In this document: in pieces, positions 21,693 through 32,009 of the stretch
Position numbering within the stretch: position 1 is the first letter of the stretch
Layout of the letters: every line of letters starts with the position of its first letter
Notes under the pieces: generated by a model
Told to the model about the DNA's origin: nothing
Databases searched by the model: none
Seen by the model: only the letters and a program-made list of their open reading frames with translations
Translations under genes and position numbers: made by a program
From: a virus
Length of the DNA: 39,722 bases
Virus record (IMG/VR): IMGVR_UViG_3300031951_000447
Span: 1-39,722 of that record
Direction: 5' to 3' (one strand)

Positions 21693-23042
21693 ATGGCCAA
21701 GAAGAAACTTAACGCCTACGAACAGGCTCAGCGCCAGTTTGTGCAATCAAGAATCGCTCAGAGTGGTCAAGAGGCCACTCCCGAACTTCGCGCTCGCTTT
21801 CGCCAGCGCTTTGAGAATCTTGCACAGGAGAAGTCTGGCCGCACGAAGATCGCTCAGCGCGTACTCGCCGACGCAACTCCGGAAGAGCGTAAGTCGTTCA
21901 AGCGCACGCTTGCCACCGAGTTGCCGTCGCGCAAGATTGTTAATACTTCTGGTACTACGACTACGCCAACTGGACCAATATACGGCCCAACATATGCGCC
22001 CATCTCACAAGAAGACAAGCGCTTGCAGCGTAGCCGCGGCACCATGGGTCCAGTTGTATCAAAAACACAGAACGTCAGCACCAGCGGCGGCCAAGGCGAT
22101 CGCGGCAAGTACACGGTTGGGCAACTCACCTCCGGTGTAACTGGTGCAATTTCAAATCGCCGCAACAACGTTATTGGCCAGGGCATCAACTACCCAGGTC
22201 GCGGATTTGTGGAGTCAATCACAAATCCATTTGGTGGAGCTGGGAGAGTTGAGTTCTCTGGCAAGGGAATCCTCAAGGCTGTTGGGGTAGAGGCGGCAGA
22301 AGCATTCACCGTTGCTGGTCCGGCTGGAAAAGTGGCCGCCAAGGGCATTGGATTGACAAAGAAAGTTCTCGGGTTTGGGCTTCGTCAAGTCGGTAGGGGT
22401 TTGATTCGCGCTGATCAGCAATCACCAACACCAGCAGCGCAGAGCAAGCCGATTGAACCGGTGAAAGTTGACAAGCCTGTAACTACAACCAAGCCCGCAT
22501 CGGTAAAGGGTGGCACCAAAACGCGCGGCAGTAAAGCTTCCACCAAGACAAAAGAAGTCAAGGTTGAGCCCGCCAAGGCCGAGAGCAAGCCGATTGAACC
22601 GGTTAAGGTCGACAAGCCAACCACCGCTGTCAAGTCGACAAAGTCGAAGGGCGGGACCACCACGCGTGGTAGCAAAGCTAACCCTCAAAAAAAAAGTGAT
22701 TTAGCGTACCCAACTCCGCTGTCTCGACAAGTCAGGGAAGAGTTGGCAAATCCCAGCAGCCAGGTGTCTCAGGGTCTTGGACGAATTGCCAAGTTTCTGG
22801 AAGACAACCCCAAGGGAGAACTCCCAATGGCATTGAGGGCTGAGCGCACAACCCCGAAGGCCACTGGGAAAAACGATCCGTTTGGGGCAATCCCAAGCTG
22901 GCTTGACAAGACTTTCGTGAAGCAGTACGAAAGCGCACTCGAAACGGTGAAGAACCGCGGCGCTGGCTGGCAGCAGGCAAAGGTCTTTGTCCGCACGCAG
23001 GCAAACATCCAGAAGTACGGCAAACTCAAGGGATTCAAATAA
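21693..23042 (+). CDS. Basic, repeat-containing protein of unknown function (449 aa)
   Basis: The N-terminal 80 residues are a charged helix (YEQAQRQFVQSRIAQSGQEA). A Gly/Ser-rich centre follows with an amphipathic stretch (EAAEAFTVAGPAGKVAAKGI), and then a Lys/Pro/Thr linker (about residues 250-340) containing two copies of a 47-residue repeat that starts SKPIEPVKVDKP. The C-terminal 100 residues are folded (VSQGLGRIAKFLEDNPKGE). The strongly basic linker could contact DNA. The position between terminase and portal, with an overlap of the portal start (TAATG), indicates a virion or head-assembly protein. No family recognised. Confidence 0.55.
   Translation: MAKKKLNAYEQAQRQFVQSRIAQSGQEATPELRARFRQRFENLAQEKSGRTKIAQRVLADATPEERKSFKRTLATELPSRKIVNTSGTTTTPTGPIYGPTYAPISQEDKRLQRSRGTMGPVVSKTQNVSTSGGQGDRGKYTVGQLTSGVTGAISNRRNNVIGQGINYPGRGFVESITNPFGGAGRVEFSGKGILKAVGVEAAEAFTVAGPAGKVAAKGIGLTKKVLGFGLRQVGRGLIRADQQSPTPAAQSKPIEPVKVDKPVTTTKPASVKGGTKTRGSKASTKTKEVKVEPAKAESKPIEPVKVDKPTTAVKSTKSKGGTTTRGSKANPQKKSDLAYPTPLSRQVREELANPSSQVSQGLGRIAKFLEDNPKGELPMALRAERTTPKATGKNDPFGAIPSWLDKTFVKQYESALETVKNRGAGWQQAKVFVRTQANIQKYGKLKGFK
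22443..22680 (+). repeat. In-frame imperfect tandem repeat, 141-bp unit (about 1.7 copies)
   Basis: AGCAAGCCGATTGAACCGGT starts at both 22443 and 22584. Each copy continues through a KVDKP segment, a Thr/Lys-rich stretch and a GGT.TRGSKA segment. Synonymous changes between the copies show that the repeat is not recent. It forms the basic linker of the 449-aa protein. Confidence 0.8.
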
Positions 23043-24799
23043 TGCTTGACGCACTAGAGATTGTCGAGCTGTACCGACAGCGCCAGATGAAGCTCGGGCC
23101 CGTGTTCGAGCAGATGCGCCGTGTGCGCGACCTAGCCAACGGCGAAGTCATCGTGCCGCTAAACGAACTTGATCGCTCTGCCAAGTCAAACGTTGCGAAC
23201 TTGCTTGTAACGGGCCTTGATCAGATGTCGATGCGCATCTCGTCAACAATGCCTATGGCTTACTTCCCGCCGCTGAAGGACGGGTCGGAGCGCTCAAAGA
23301 GCTACGCCCGCATGCGCCGCAAGGCAACGCTCGCGTTTTGGGATCACAACAAGATGCAGATGAAGCTGCGTCGTCGCGCCCGCCACCTGCTTGCGTACTC
23401 GCAGTCGGCTGTATTCATCAAGCCCGACTTCCGCACGCTCATGCCCAAGTGGGTTGTTCGCAATCCGCTCGATACATACCCTGCGCCCGTTGAGGACCAG
23501 GACGACATTTTGCCCGAGGACTGCATCTTCACCCACAAAGTTTCAGCTTCGTGGTTGTTGAAGAACTACGGAGAACTCGTATCCGGCCAGCTTCGCATGG
23601 GCGAAGTGGACACCGACTCCAAGTACACGCTGCTTGAGTATGTATCGCGCGATGCATTGCAGCTCGTGGTCCTTGGTGCAGAAGACGACCCCGAGCTCAG
23701 CCCCGCACAGCGCGCTGGCATGAGCGAAATGATGCTTGAGGGAATCCCCAATCGCACCGGATTGCCCCTTGCAGTTGTGGCCAGCCGAATCACACTTGAC
23801 AAGAACCGCGGTCAGTTCGACGGCGTACTTGGCATGTACTACACCCGCGCACGCCTGCAGGCCCTGACCGAGATTGCCATCGAGCGCGGCATCTTCCCTG
23901 AGGAATATCTGGTTGCGCGTACTGGCGAAAACCCGGAGATCATCCAGCTTGCAGATAGCAAGAGTGGCATTCTCGGCGTTGTCCGCGGCGGCGACATTCG
24001 TAGCCAGGATTTGAACCCGGGCTACAAGACGTACGAAGCGCTCGATCGCCTTGAGCGCCAGGAGCGCCTTGAAGGCGCCATCCCTGCCGAGTTCGGCGGT
24101 GAATCGGCGACCAACATCCGAACTGGCCGCCGTGGTGAGAACGTGCTGTCGGCAACCGTTGACTTCCGCGTTCAGGAAGCTCAGGCTGTATTCGAGAACT
24201 CGCTGCTCGAAGAAGACAAGATTGCAATCGCACTTGAAAAGGCGTACTGGGGTGAGACGCCCAAGCTGTTCTTCATGGCTTCGCGCGCGTCCGCTGGTCT
24301 TGAAACGTACATCCCAAACAAGGTCTGGGAGACGGACTTCCACTACGTCACCTACCCGGCTGCAGGATCTGACGTCAACTCGCTGATCGTTGGACTCGGT
24401 CAGCGACTCGGCACCGGACTCATGAGTAAGGAAACCGCCCGCGAAGCAGATCCGCTCATCACCGACCCAGAGTTCGAACACGACCGCATCATCTCCGAAG
24501 GCGTTGAGGCTGCACTGCTGTCAAGCATCCAACAGCAAGCGGTCGATCCGAATGGCCCGTATCAGCCTGAAGATCTTGCGTACCTCACTAAACTGGTGAT
24601 GGAAAACGATGTGACTCTGTACGAAGCAGTAGAAGCGACAAACCGCAGGGCACAAGAACGACAAGCGGCAGCGATGCCGATGGGAGCCCCAGAGACGATG
24701 CCAGGATTGGCAATGCCTGGTATGGGTGCTGAGGCTCCGGTTGCTGGACCCACTGGCGAACCAAGCCTTGAGCAGCTCCTGAGTCAGTTGGGAGGATGA
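23042..24799 (+). CDS. Portal protein (585 aa)
   Basis: This should be the dodecameric portal through which DNA enters and leaves the head. Evidence: position right after terminase and before the capsid genes, a suitable length, a helical N-terminus (IVELYRQRQMKLGPVFEQMR), a typical portal core (NLLVTGLDQMSMRISSTMP, then LLAYSQSAVFIKPD and RNPLDTYPAP), and a long C-terminal clip/crown region ending in a flexible Met/Pro/Gly-rich tail (MPMGAPETMPGLAMPGMG). The start overlaps the preceding stop. Confidence 0.8.
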   Translation: MLDALEIVELYRQRQMKLGPVFEQMRRVRDLANGEVIVPLNELDRSAKSNVANLLVTGLDQMSMRISSTMPMAYFPPLKDGSERSKSYARMRRKATLAFWDHNKMQMKLRRRARHLLAYSQSAVFIKPDFRTLMPKWVVRNPLDTYPAPVEDQDDILPEDCIFTHKVSASWLLKNYGELVSGQLRMGEVDTDSKYTLLEYVSRDALQLVVLGAEDDPELSPAQRAGMSEMMLEGIPNRTGLPLAVVASRITLDKNRGQFDGVLGMYYTRARLQALTEIAIERGIFPEEYLVARTGENPEIIQLADSKSGILGVVRGGDIRSQDLNPGYKTYEALDRLERQERLEGAIPAEFGGESATNIRTGRRGENVLSATVDFRVQEAQAVFENSLLEEDKIAIALEKAYWGETPKLFFMASRASAGLETYIPNKVWETDFHYVTYPAAGSDVNSLIVGLGQRLGTGLMSKETAREADPLITDPEFEHDRIISEGVEAALLSSIQQQAVDPNGPYQPEDLAYLTKLVMENDVTLYEAVEATNRRAQERQAAAMPMGAPETMPGLAMPGMGAEAPVAGPTGEPSLEQLLSQLGG

Positions 24800-24800
24800 G

Positions 24801-25178
24801 ATGGCGAACCGATTTGATCTACAGAATCCCGCACAGAGGATTGCTAAATCAGCAGCCAAAGGGCAGACCTACGGACGAGCAAAGCAACAGCTCGACGCGC
24901 AGTCAATCGTCCCGATGGGTGCATCACCAGCTGAAGTTTCTGCAGCGCAAGCAGCAAAGCCAGCGCGTCGACAACTGACATCAATCACGGCGCCGACGTT
25001 GCGTCCGGATGAACCAATCACAGCGGGAGCACCGTTTGGCCCTGGACCTAACACCTTCCAGGCTGGAATGCCGATGATGAACGACGGTCAGATGGCACTT
25101 CAGGAGATCCGCCAGATCGCTGCAATGTTCCCTAGCGAGGATCTCGAAGATCTCCTGTCTCGCTATGGGGCGTTTTAG
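24801..25178 (+). CDS. Small head-associated protein of unknown function (125 aa)
   Basis: ATG 24801 lies 1 nt after the portal stop, with GGAGGATGAG upstream. The protein has a basic N-terminal half (RFDLQNPAQRIAKSAAKGQT), a Pro/Gly-rich centre (FGPGPNTFQAGMPM) and an acidic helical end (QEIRQIAAMFPSEDLEDLLS). It overlaps the giant downstream gene by one base (TAGTG). It may be an assembly partner of the portal or the 1707-aa protein; no family recognised. Confidence 0.5.
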   Translation: MANRFDLQNPAQRIAKSAAKGQTYGRAKQQLDAQSIVPMGASPAEVSAAQAAKPARRQLTSITAPTLRPDEPITAGAPFGPGPNTFQAGMPMMNDGQMALQEIRQIAAMFPSEDLEDLLSRYGAF

Positions 25179-28100
25179 TGGCTTACGAAACGCTTTTCCC
25201 TGAGGATCGCGAGTATCTCGGCCAGCTAGGCCGGGACATGAATACGTTCCAGTACCAGGTTTCGCCTGCGTACGCGCGTTCTACTGCAATGAAGTTGCAG
25301 CAGATTGAGTACCGCGCACCTTGGCTTTCGCCAGAAGTAAAGCTCTCATTGGCTAAGGCCGGTGCTTCTACTGCGGCAATTGACCAGGTCGGGAAGATGG
25401 CGGCGAATCGCGATCTTGATTCGTTTGACCAGAAGAAAGCAGCAATCGGAGCGTTGAACGTTCCGATCCAAGCCGCATACAACGCAGCTGGTTACACAAA
25501 GCGTGTGATTGCAAAAACTCTTCAGACTGTCGGTTTGAAGCCCATTGAGTTTGCCACGGACATTGTGTCGAATGAGCTTGCTGGGGCTGTAAAGCAAGCT
25601 GTATATCCGAAGATTAAGTTTACTTCGCGCTGGTCACTCGGAACACTTATGGGCGTACCGGAACTTGCTAATACTTTTATTGGTCAGACGGTAACAGGAA
25701 AAGGAATTGACATCCCTGGGGCGCTTAGCTCCACCACACTTGCAACAATGTTGGACAATCGGTCTCTCGTTGGTGAAGGCTTCCTGCCAGGAAAAGAAAT
25801 TGTTCTCCAGCAAGCGGCGCGATCGCGCGCAACTCGTGGCACCGTGTATGGGTCTGCATTCACTCTTGGACGCGGAGTCATGTCCACCGCTGGAATCTTC
25901 AAGAAAGATGACATCGCCTATCGTTACGGCTCGGGCTTGATCGACGCGCTCTTCAACATCTTTCTTCCGGAGCCAGGGAAATACGTTTCAAAAGGTCTTA
26001 ACCTTGCAAAGTACGGGATTGCAGCTCGGATAAGTGGTGAAGGCCGCGAAGAGCTCATGAAAGCCGGAGGTGCAATTGCTGGCTTAAAGGGCCTCGTCCC
26101 TCTACTCAGCGAGGCAGACGCCAAGAGCTTGGTGAAGAGTCTGACAAAGACAAAGCAGAAGTATCTGCGCGAATCGGGCGTGACCATCGAGGCGTCTGGT
26201 GCGACCTTCAATGCGATCAAGTTCGATAAGTTCTGGCGGACCAATCCCTATGCCAAGAAGATGGTCCAGGCATTGCGCGACAGCGACGATGCCGGATACA
26301 TCTGGGAAGACGTTTTCAACGGCCAAATCACAACCGACATGGCGCTGCGTCTGCAGAAAGCAAAGACGGAAGACGAAATTATTTCCGCTTTGTCAGAGCC
26401 GTGGACCATGGGCGAGAGAACCCTCAAGGCTGCAATCGGTGAATACAAAGTTGAGCGCAATGTGGTTGGTTCAACGCTGCGCAAAGTTCGCGCATTGCGC
26501 GAGGTTCCGGGCAATGAGGTAATTATCCGTGGTGGCGACATTGAGAACCAAACCTCAGTCAAGAACATGGTTCTTTCGTTGCGTGCCGGTGGCGCAACTG
26601 ACGAGGAGATCAAGGCTGTATTGAACGGCTCCGATGGGCGGATTGGTCTGCTCCAGGGCTTTTCAAAGTTTGCAACTCCGACAACAAAGCGCGCAGCCAT
26701 CAACTCATACAAGGGATATCTGCGTCAGTTCATGACCTCGGCTGGAATCGAGGAGGACGTCATCAGCGACGTCCTTAAGGGTGGAGAGATCTGGATTGAT
26801 CAAGCACAAACATGGTTCAGAAATAGGGCTGGAGTCGAAACGGACAATGGCTTGATGAACACCCTGTTCGAATCATTCCGCGACGAACTACCTCCGGAGT
26901 TGTTCAACGAGATGTTCGAGGGAGCCGGGCTCACCTTCCAGGATGTCAGGTTCGCTCAACCTGCTCAGCTCGCAGACCTGTTGTCGCGAGGCCAGATTTT
27001 GCCCAACGTCCGTGAAGTCCGCAGACTGACAAGAAGCCCATTGTTCAGGAAGCTGCTGACCAGCGAGGTAACTGGTAAACAGGTAATTCCGAAGCTTGGC
27101 ATCACTAGCCGCAGCCCGCTCAGGAAAGTCCAGCAAGTTGAGAGGCAGAACCTTGCGAAGTACAACTCTCTGCTCGACGAGCGTGAAAGCCTTGAGCGCC
27201 TGAAGGGCCCGGCCCGAATCAACGCACGTGATCGCATTGACGAGATCGACCTTGAAACCAAGGCTTTGGAAAAGACTGTCATCCGGCCAGTTGCCACTGG
27301 CGAGCAGCGCTTTACATTGGCTGCAGTTGAACTACTGCAGCAGCGCATCTGGAAGATGGCCACTTTGGCTACCGGTGGTTACGCGCTCAGAAACATGCTT
27401 GATGCTCAGGTTCGAATGGCAACCGGCGGAGTCAACCAGTTCCGCCACCCCGTCGACTACATCAACACATTTGTTGGTGCCAGATTCGGGAAGAGCCTTA
27501 CCGGCGTTGACTTCACTGACCTTGGTGCTGGTGCTGCACGAACCGCCGCAGAAGAGGGACGCGCGTTGGCGGTGGCCGGTGTGCGCCCCCGCGCCTGGGA
27601 AGAGACAAGCCCAAGCCGTGCTCTTGAGCAGCTCCGTGAGGCATTCGACGTTGCGGCGATGCGGCCTGGATTTACGCTCCAAGACAAAATGCTGCACAGC
27701 AGGCAGTCGAATTCATTTGTTCAGTTTGATAGAGCAGGTGGTCCGAAGGGATACAAGAAGCAGTACCACACGGACGGAGTTATCCAGTCTGCGCAAAAGC
27801 GACTTTCTGAAACTCTGGACAACAGGGTCCTGCTCTCGCTTAGCGCGGGAAAGACTGACGATGAGATCGTCGAGGAAGTAATTAAATTCCTCGATAACGA
27901 TCGGACCGACACGTTCAAGCGCCTCGATGGACTTTTTGCTGGAGGGCTCGAATTCTACGATCGCGCCACCGACTCCCTTCAGCAGTTCCCGCCTATTTTC
28001 CTGCGCCAACTCAAAACCGCCCAGCCAGAACTATACCGAAGAGTCCTTAACGACTACATCCGCACAGTTGTCATTGATGGCATCAAGTATGACACGGGCC

Positions 28101-30301
28101 AACTTGACGACATCGTTTTCTTGTTTGCCCACAACGCAGTTGGCGATCTGAAGAACGCACAGGTTGTAAGCGCGTCTGCCTTCCCGCTCAAGGCCAAGGA
28201 GAAACTGAGCATTGGCCAGACGCGCAAGCTTGAGATCGACGGCAATGAAGTGAAGGGGATCATCCAGAGGATTGACGGCGATACCGTTACGTTTGTCCCC
28301 ATCCTCAAAGAGAATGCTGCAACTGCTGGCTTCAACGGTCTTGGCGCGAAAGAAGCACGCAGACTGATTGATGACGCTCCGCTTTACGACAGCGCACAGG
28401 GCAAGGGACTCGCAGTTACTTATCCGCGTGAACAGCGCATGCACTACCGGGCAAATAGCAAGCTTGACTCACTCGACGAAACTGCCGTACGCGGAATGGA
28501 AAAAGCCACTGGTTGGTGGTTCAATCTTTACGATATGGCTTCACGAAAGCTTGAGAAGTCCGTAGTGTTCCGCCAGTACTACTACGACGAGGTGGTCAAG
28601 CACATCGATCAGCTGTCGTACGAAGAGGGCATGAAGCTGTACGCGGACATCTACGAGAAGTCAAACGGCAATATCCGCGCATACTTCGGTGAAAGCAAGT
28701 TGCGCCGACAGGTGACAGATGCAATTGAGAATCTGCCGAAGCGCAAGGGCGTCACCGGCACACTTACCGTCGAGGAGCTCGATGACTATTCGCGATTTGT
28801 CGGCATTGAGGAAACCAAGAACCTGTTGTACAACGCGTCGTTCCGCAGGAACTACCAGGATGCGATGCGGATCATTGCACCGTTCGAAGCCGCATGGAGA
28901 GATGTTCTCAGCCAGTACATGAAGCTCGCAGTTGAGGACAACATCCACCTGTACCGTCAGTTCCACAAGGTGTACCGCGGTGTTTCCGAAGCCGACCCAG
29001 ACCAAGACGGTCGCGGCTTCATCTATCAGGATCCGACTACGGGCGAGCAGATGTTCACTTTCCCGATGTCGGGCACAATCACAAAACTGTTTACCGGCAT
29101 CAGCGCGCCACTTGCCGCACCGTTGAACAGGCTTTCGCAGGGCATCAGCTTTTATCCCGCCCTTGGGCCATGGGCCAGCTTCTCGCTGTCTTCGATCCTG
29201 CCTGATGTGCCGAAGTACGACCAGGTAAAGACACTGCTGCTTCCATACGGAGAAGTCAGCATGGCCGATGCCGCAAACCCAGTCCCCTCGTGGCTACAAA
29301 AAATGTTGCCGGTAGTCGATGCCATTCGTACAAACAAGGTGGCGATGAACACCACCTATGGCAATACATACATGGAGACACTCCGCGCCTTGTCCGTCAA
29401 TACGGCAAAGTATGACCTGTCTACGGAAGAGGGCCAGACGCAGCTGATGGCCGATGCAAAGAAATTTGCTGGGGTTATCACCATCATGCGCGCTCTTGGC
29501 CAGTTCACCGGCCCGGCCTCCCCGGCCCCCGAGTTCCAGGTTCCGACAAAGCAGGGCGACAAGTTCGTCAACGAACTCCAGAAGGAGCTTCGTCAGTTTG
29601 AGTCCGAGGACTACGACACTGCGGTTGACAAGTTCCTCAAGCTGTACGGCGAGGATCTCCTGCTGTACGTCAGCTCGAAGAGCCGCGCCGTAGCCCAGGG
29701 TCTTGAAGCGACCTACGAGTTCGGTGCATGGGAGCGCGAGAACAAAGACCTGATCAACCAGTACCCAGATACCGCTTACTTCATGGCCCCCCGCGGCGGC
29801 GGTGATTTTGACTTCACCGTCTGGCAACGTCAGTTGCAGGAGGGCAGCCGAGAGAAGCTGACTGATAAGGAAATGATTGAGCTCGCCCAGCAGCGCCTCG
29901 GCTCAATCAAGTATCGCTCAGCCAGACGTATGTTCGGTGCCAACCCGAATGACAAGCAGATTGAGATTCTCCGCAACTACCGCGAATATCTCAACCAGAA
30001 ACTCCCGGGCTTCCCCAAGCGCGCGCAGTTCGAAGCGAACAAACTGACCAACGACATTGACCAGATGTACAAGTTGGTTGAGGACCCGAGACTGAAGGGC
30101 AACGAGATTGCGTCCTTGGTTCGCGGCTATCTGACTCGGCGTGCTGCTCTGATGCGATCCGGTGATCTCGTGAGCTTCCAGTCCAAGAAGTCAGCCAACG
30201 CAAGATACGAGCTGTACCGATACGGCGAAGCCATCGCAGCGCGCAACCCAGAGTTTGATAGAGTTTGGCAGCGTTTCTTGGTTCAGGAAGTGGACATCTA
30301 G
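25178..30301 (+). CDS. Giant virion protein, probable internal/ejection protein (1707 aa)
   Basis: At 1707 aa this is the largest gene. It begins at GTG 25178 and is mainly charged alpha/beta sequence, with no long coiled coil of the tape-measure type. A Gly/Ala-rich stretch near residue 200-260 and hydrophobic segments near residues 140-180 and 720-740 (RIWKMATLATGGYALRNML) could contact membranes. Portal-proximal giant proteins in short-tailed phages (T7 gp16 type) are held in the head core and injected ahead of the DNA; that role is inferred from size and place. No lysozyme or protease motif was found by eye. The C-terminal region (DTAYFMAPRGGGDFDFTVWQ, then MIELAQQRLGSIKYRSARRM) looks like a distinct helical domain. 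Confidence 0.6.
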   Translation: MAYETLFPEDREYLGQLGRDMNTFQYQVSPAYARSTAMKLQQIEYRAPWLSPEVKLSLAKAGASTAAIDQVGKMAANRDLDSFDQKKAAIGALNVPIQAAYNAAGYTKRVIAKTLQTVGLKPIEFATDIVSNELAGAVKQAVYPKIKFTSRWSLGTLMGVPELANTFIGQTVTGKGIDIPGALSSTTLATMLDNRSLVGEGFLPGKEIVLQQAARSRATRGTVYGSAFTLGRGVMSTAGIFKKDDIAYRYGSGLIDALFNIFLPEPGKYVSKGLNLAKYGIAARISGEGREELMKAGGAIAGLKGLVPLLSEADAKSLVKSLTKTKQKYLRESGVTIEASGATFNAIKFDKFWRTNPYAKKMVQALRDSDDAGYIWEDVFNGQITTDMALRLQKAKTEDEIISALSEPWTMGERTLKAAIGEYKVERNVVGSTLRKVRALREVPGNEVIIRGGDIENQTSVKNMVLSLRAGGATDEEIKAVLNGSDGRIGLLQGFSKFATPTTKRAAINSYKGYLRQFMTSAGIEEDVISDVLKGGEIWIDQAQTWFRNRAGVETDNGLMNTLFESFRDELPPELFNEMFEGAGLTFQDVRFAQPAQLADLLSRGQILPNVREVRRLTRSPLFRKLLTSEVTGKQVIPKLGITSRSPLRKVQQVERQNLAKYNSLLDERESLERLKGPARINARDRIDEIDLETKALEKTVIRPVATGEQRFTLAAVELLQQRIWKMATLATGGYALRNMLDAQVRMATGGVNQFRHPVDYINTFVGARFGKSLTGVDFTDLGAGAARTAAEEGRALAVAGVRPRAWEETSPSRALEQLREAFDVAAMRPGFTLQDKMLHSRQSNSFVQFDRAGGPKGYKKQYHTDGVIQSAQKRLSETLDNRVLLSLSAGKTDDEIVEEVIKFLDNDRTDTFKRLDGLFAGGLEFYDRATDSLQQFPPIFLRQLKTAQPELYRRVLNDYIRTVVIDGIKYDTGQLDDIVFLFAHNAVGDLKNAQVVSASAFPLKAKEKLSIGQTRKLEIDGNEVKGIIQRIDGDTVTFVPILKENAATAGFNGLGAKEARRLIDDAPLYDSAQGKGLAVTYPREQRMHYRANSKLDSLDETAVRGMEKATGWWFNLYDMASRKLEKSVVFRQYYYDEVVKHIDQLSYEEGMKLYADIYEKSNGNIRAYFGESKLRRQVTDAIENLPKRKGVTGTLTVEELDDYSRFVGIEETKNLLYNASFRRNYQDAMRIIAPFEAAWRDVLSQYMKLAVEDNIHLYRQFHKVYRGVSEADPDQDGRGFIYQDPTTGEQMFTFPMSGTITKLFTGISAPLAAPLNRLSQGISFYPALGPWASFSLSSILPDVPKYDQVKTLLLPYGEVSMADAANPVPSWLQKMLPVVDAIRTNKVAMNTTYGNTYMETLRALSVNTAKYDLSTEEGQTQLMADAKKFAGVITIMRALGQFTGPASPAPEFQVPTKQGDKFVNELQKELRQFESEDYDTAVDKFLKLYGEDLLLYVSSKSRAVAQGLEATYEFGAWERENKDLINQYPDTAYFMAPRGGGDFDFTVWQRQLQEGSREKLTDKEMIELAQQRLGSIKYRSARRMFGANPNDKQIEILRNYREYLNQKLPGFPKRAQFEANKLTNDIDQMYKLVEDPRLKGNEIASLVRGYLTRRAALMRSGDLVSFQSKKSANARYELYRYGEAIAARNPEFDRVWQRFLVQEVDI

Positions 30302-31059
30302 TGGCAGAAGACCTTACAATCCCAGGGCTTAGCAACCATCAGCCGGTTGTATTCAATGGCTACTCCTCGTCCATGAGCGAGGCAGAGATCAAGTCGCTCC
30401 AGGAGAGCGGAAGAGTCAAGATCTACTACAGCGGCGGCAAGGCAAAGACCGTTGCGCAGACCCGCTACATCCAGGGTCCAGTCCTCTTTGATGCCGATGG
30501 ACGTGTGGCCGCACAGGAGTACGACCTCTCCGATCCGTTTACTGTTTACAAGACGCTGACCAGCCCGAAGTTCACAACCGAACAAAAGGTCACGATCTCC
30601 GAAGAACTCAAGCGCATTGGCTGGTACGGGGATTCCGAGGTCAGCGAGCAGTTACGCGAGGGTCTGGGCTGGGGCAACCAAGACGAAAAAGCTTGGGCTC
30701 AGCTTCTTAACTTTGCAAACCAGAACCGGGTGACCATCGATGTTGCAATTGGCTACCTCAACAGACTTAGCGGCCAGACAAGCGGACCGTCAATCCGCGT
30801 TAGTTCAGATGAGGACGTCATGGCTTACAGCCGCGAGCTTTTTCTCCAGCAGCTTGGCCGCATGCCGACAAAGAAGGAGCTTGCCGAGGCGGCCAGCTTC
30901 ATCCGCAGCCGTGAACGTGGTGCTTATGCCAGCGGCCAGCAGACCCCACAGACGGGACTTGTAGCAAAGGAATTCGCCCAGCAGGCAGATCCTTCGCAAC
31001 GTGTTGCGTATGGATTGGGCAAGGCAATGTCAGTCGCGTTTGAGGCGCTGGGTCAGTAA
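30301..31059 (+). CDS. Virion protein of unknown function, internal-protein cluster 1 (252 aa)
   Basis: GTG 30301 overlaps the stop of the giant gene (TAGTG). An N-terminal beta region (YSSSMSEAEIKSLQESGRVK, then KTVAQTRYIQGPVLF) is followed by helical sequence (QKVTISEELKRIGWYGDSEV) and a C-terminal segment with LFLQQLGRMPTKKELAEAAS. The latter pattern recurs in virion proteins of actinophages and cyanophages. It ends with TAATG overlapping the next gene. Its place in a tight 4-gene block suggests co-packaging with the 1707-aa protein. Confidence 0.5.
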   Translation: MAEDLTIPGLSNHQPVVFNGYSSSMSEAEIKSLQESGRVKIYYSGGKAKTVAQTRYIQGPVLFDADGRVAAQEYDLSDPFTVYKTLTSPKFTTEQKVTISEELKRIGWYGDSEVSEQLREGLGWGNQDEKAWAQLLNFANQNRVTIDVAIGYLNRLSGQTSGPSIRVSSDEDVMAYSRELFLQQLGRMPTKKELAEAASFIRSRERGAYASGQQTPQTGLVAKEFAQQADPSQRVAYGLGKAMSVAFEALGQ

Positions 31060-32009
31060 TGGCTGCTAAAGACAAGAAGAAAAAGCCGGTTGACTGGCGC
31101 GCAAACTTCATTGCGCAGTTCCCCAACTACGCGTCCATTGTCGACGGCGGAGAAGGCGAAGCAGCAGCACGCCGGGAGCTCGGTGGTGACTTTGTTGACC
31201 TACTCCTTGACTACGCAAACAACCCCGATCAATACGATCTTGATAGCCAGGCTGGCCGGGATGCGTGGGCAAGAAAAGTCCAGGCAACCAACCTCTACAC
31301 CAAAGTCGGTCCTAGTCGTCGCGAGTGGGCAATCCTCCCCCCGGCCACAAAGCAGGAACAGCTTGACAACAAGATTGTTGAGTTGCGTAAGACATTCGGT
31401 GAACTCCAGCTTGATGACAGCCAGCTCACCAAGATTGCTACGTATGCCCTGAGCAACAAGGCAAGTGAGCTTCAGACGAGGTACTACGCGTACTCGGTAA
31501 TTCCGGATCGCCAAACTGCTCGTGACGGAGCCCCGACTCTTGAGCAGACTGACATGGCTGGCGCGCTTCGCGAGGCACTTAACGCATACGGCTACTCCCC
31601 GCCGAATCTGGACAAGCGCATTCAGTCAGCGTTGACCGGGACCGAATACTCGGGCATCACCTATACGGAAGAGGGCCTGATGAAGCAGGCTCGTGACTAC
31701 GCAAAGATCATGTACCCGCAGTTCTCGCAGCAGCTCGACCAGGGCTACAGCATGGAAGACGTCTTTGAGCCTTACCGAGAGATCGCAGCCAGTACCCTGG
31801 ATATAAACAAGTTTGACATCAAGGTCACGGACAAGAAGTTCTCCCGCGCCCTACAGAAGAACGCCAATGGTGAAAGCCTCAGCCCCGACGAATGGGCATA
31901 CATGCTCCGCAGGGATCCGCAGTACGGGTGGCAGAACACCCGCGAGGCCAAGACAGAGGCGGCAAACCTAATCAGCATTCTTGAGAGAACATTCGGGACG
32001 CAGATCTAA
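31059..32009 (+). CDS. Virion protein of unknown function, internal-protein cluster 2 (316 aa)
   Basis: The protein starts with a Lys-rich tag (MAAKDKKKKPVDWR) and is then largely helical. The C-terminal half has a recognisable pattern: MKQARDYAKIMYPQFSQQLD, YSMEDVFEPYREIAASTLDI, then DEWAYMLRRDPQYGWQNTRE. Phage proteins with such a YA...P.....I..G....D...PY block occur with portal or internal virion genes, but have no settled function. Start and stop both overlap neighbours (TAATG each), so it is part of the same translational unit. Confidence 0.5.
   Translation: MAAKDKKKKPVDWRANFIAQFPNYASIVDGGEGEAAARRELGGDFVDLLLDYANNPDQYDLDSQAGRDAWARKVQATNLYTKVGPSRREWAILPPATKQEQLDNKIVELRKTFGELQLDDSQLTKIATYALSNKASELQTRYYAYSVIPDRQTARDGAPTLEQTDMAGALREALNAYGYSPPNLDKRIQSALTGTEYSGITYTEEGLMKQARDYAKIMYPQFSQQLDQGYSMEDVFEPYREIAASTLDINKFDIKVTDKKFSRALQKNANGESLSPDEWAYMLRRDPQYGWQNTREAKTEAANLISILERTFGTQI

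Noticed and set aside
23543-24481. 312-aa open frame on the - strand within the portal gene
   Set aside because: It is a frame shadow of the portal gene. It has no ribosome site or domain pattern, and all other genes run on the + strand.
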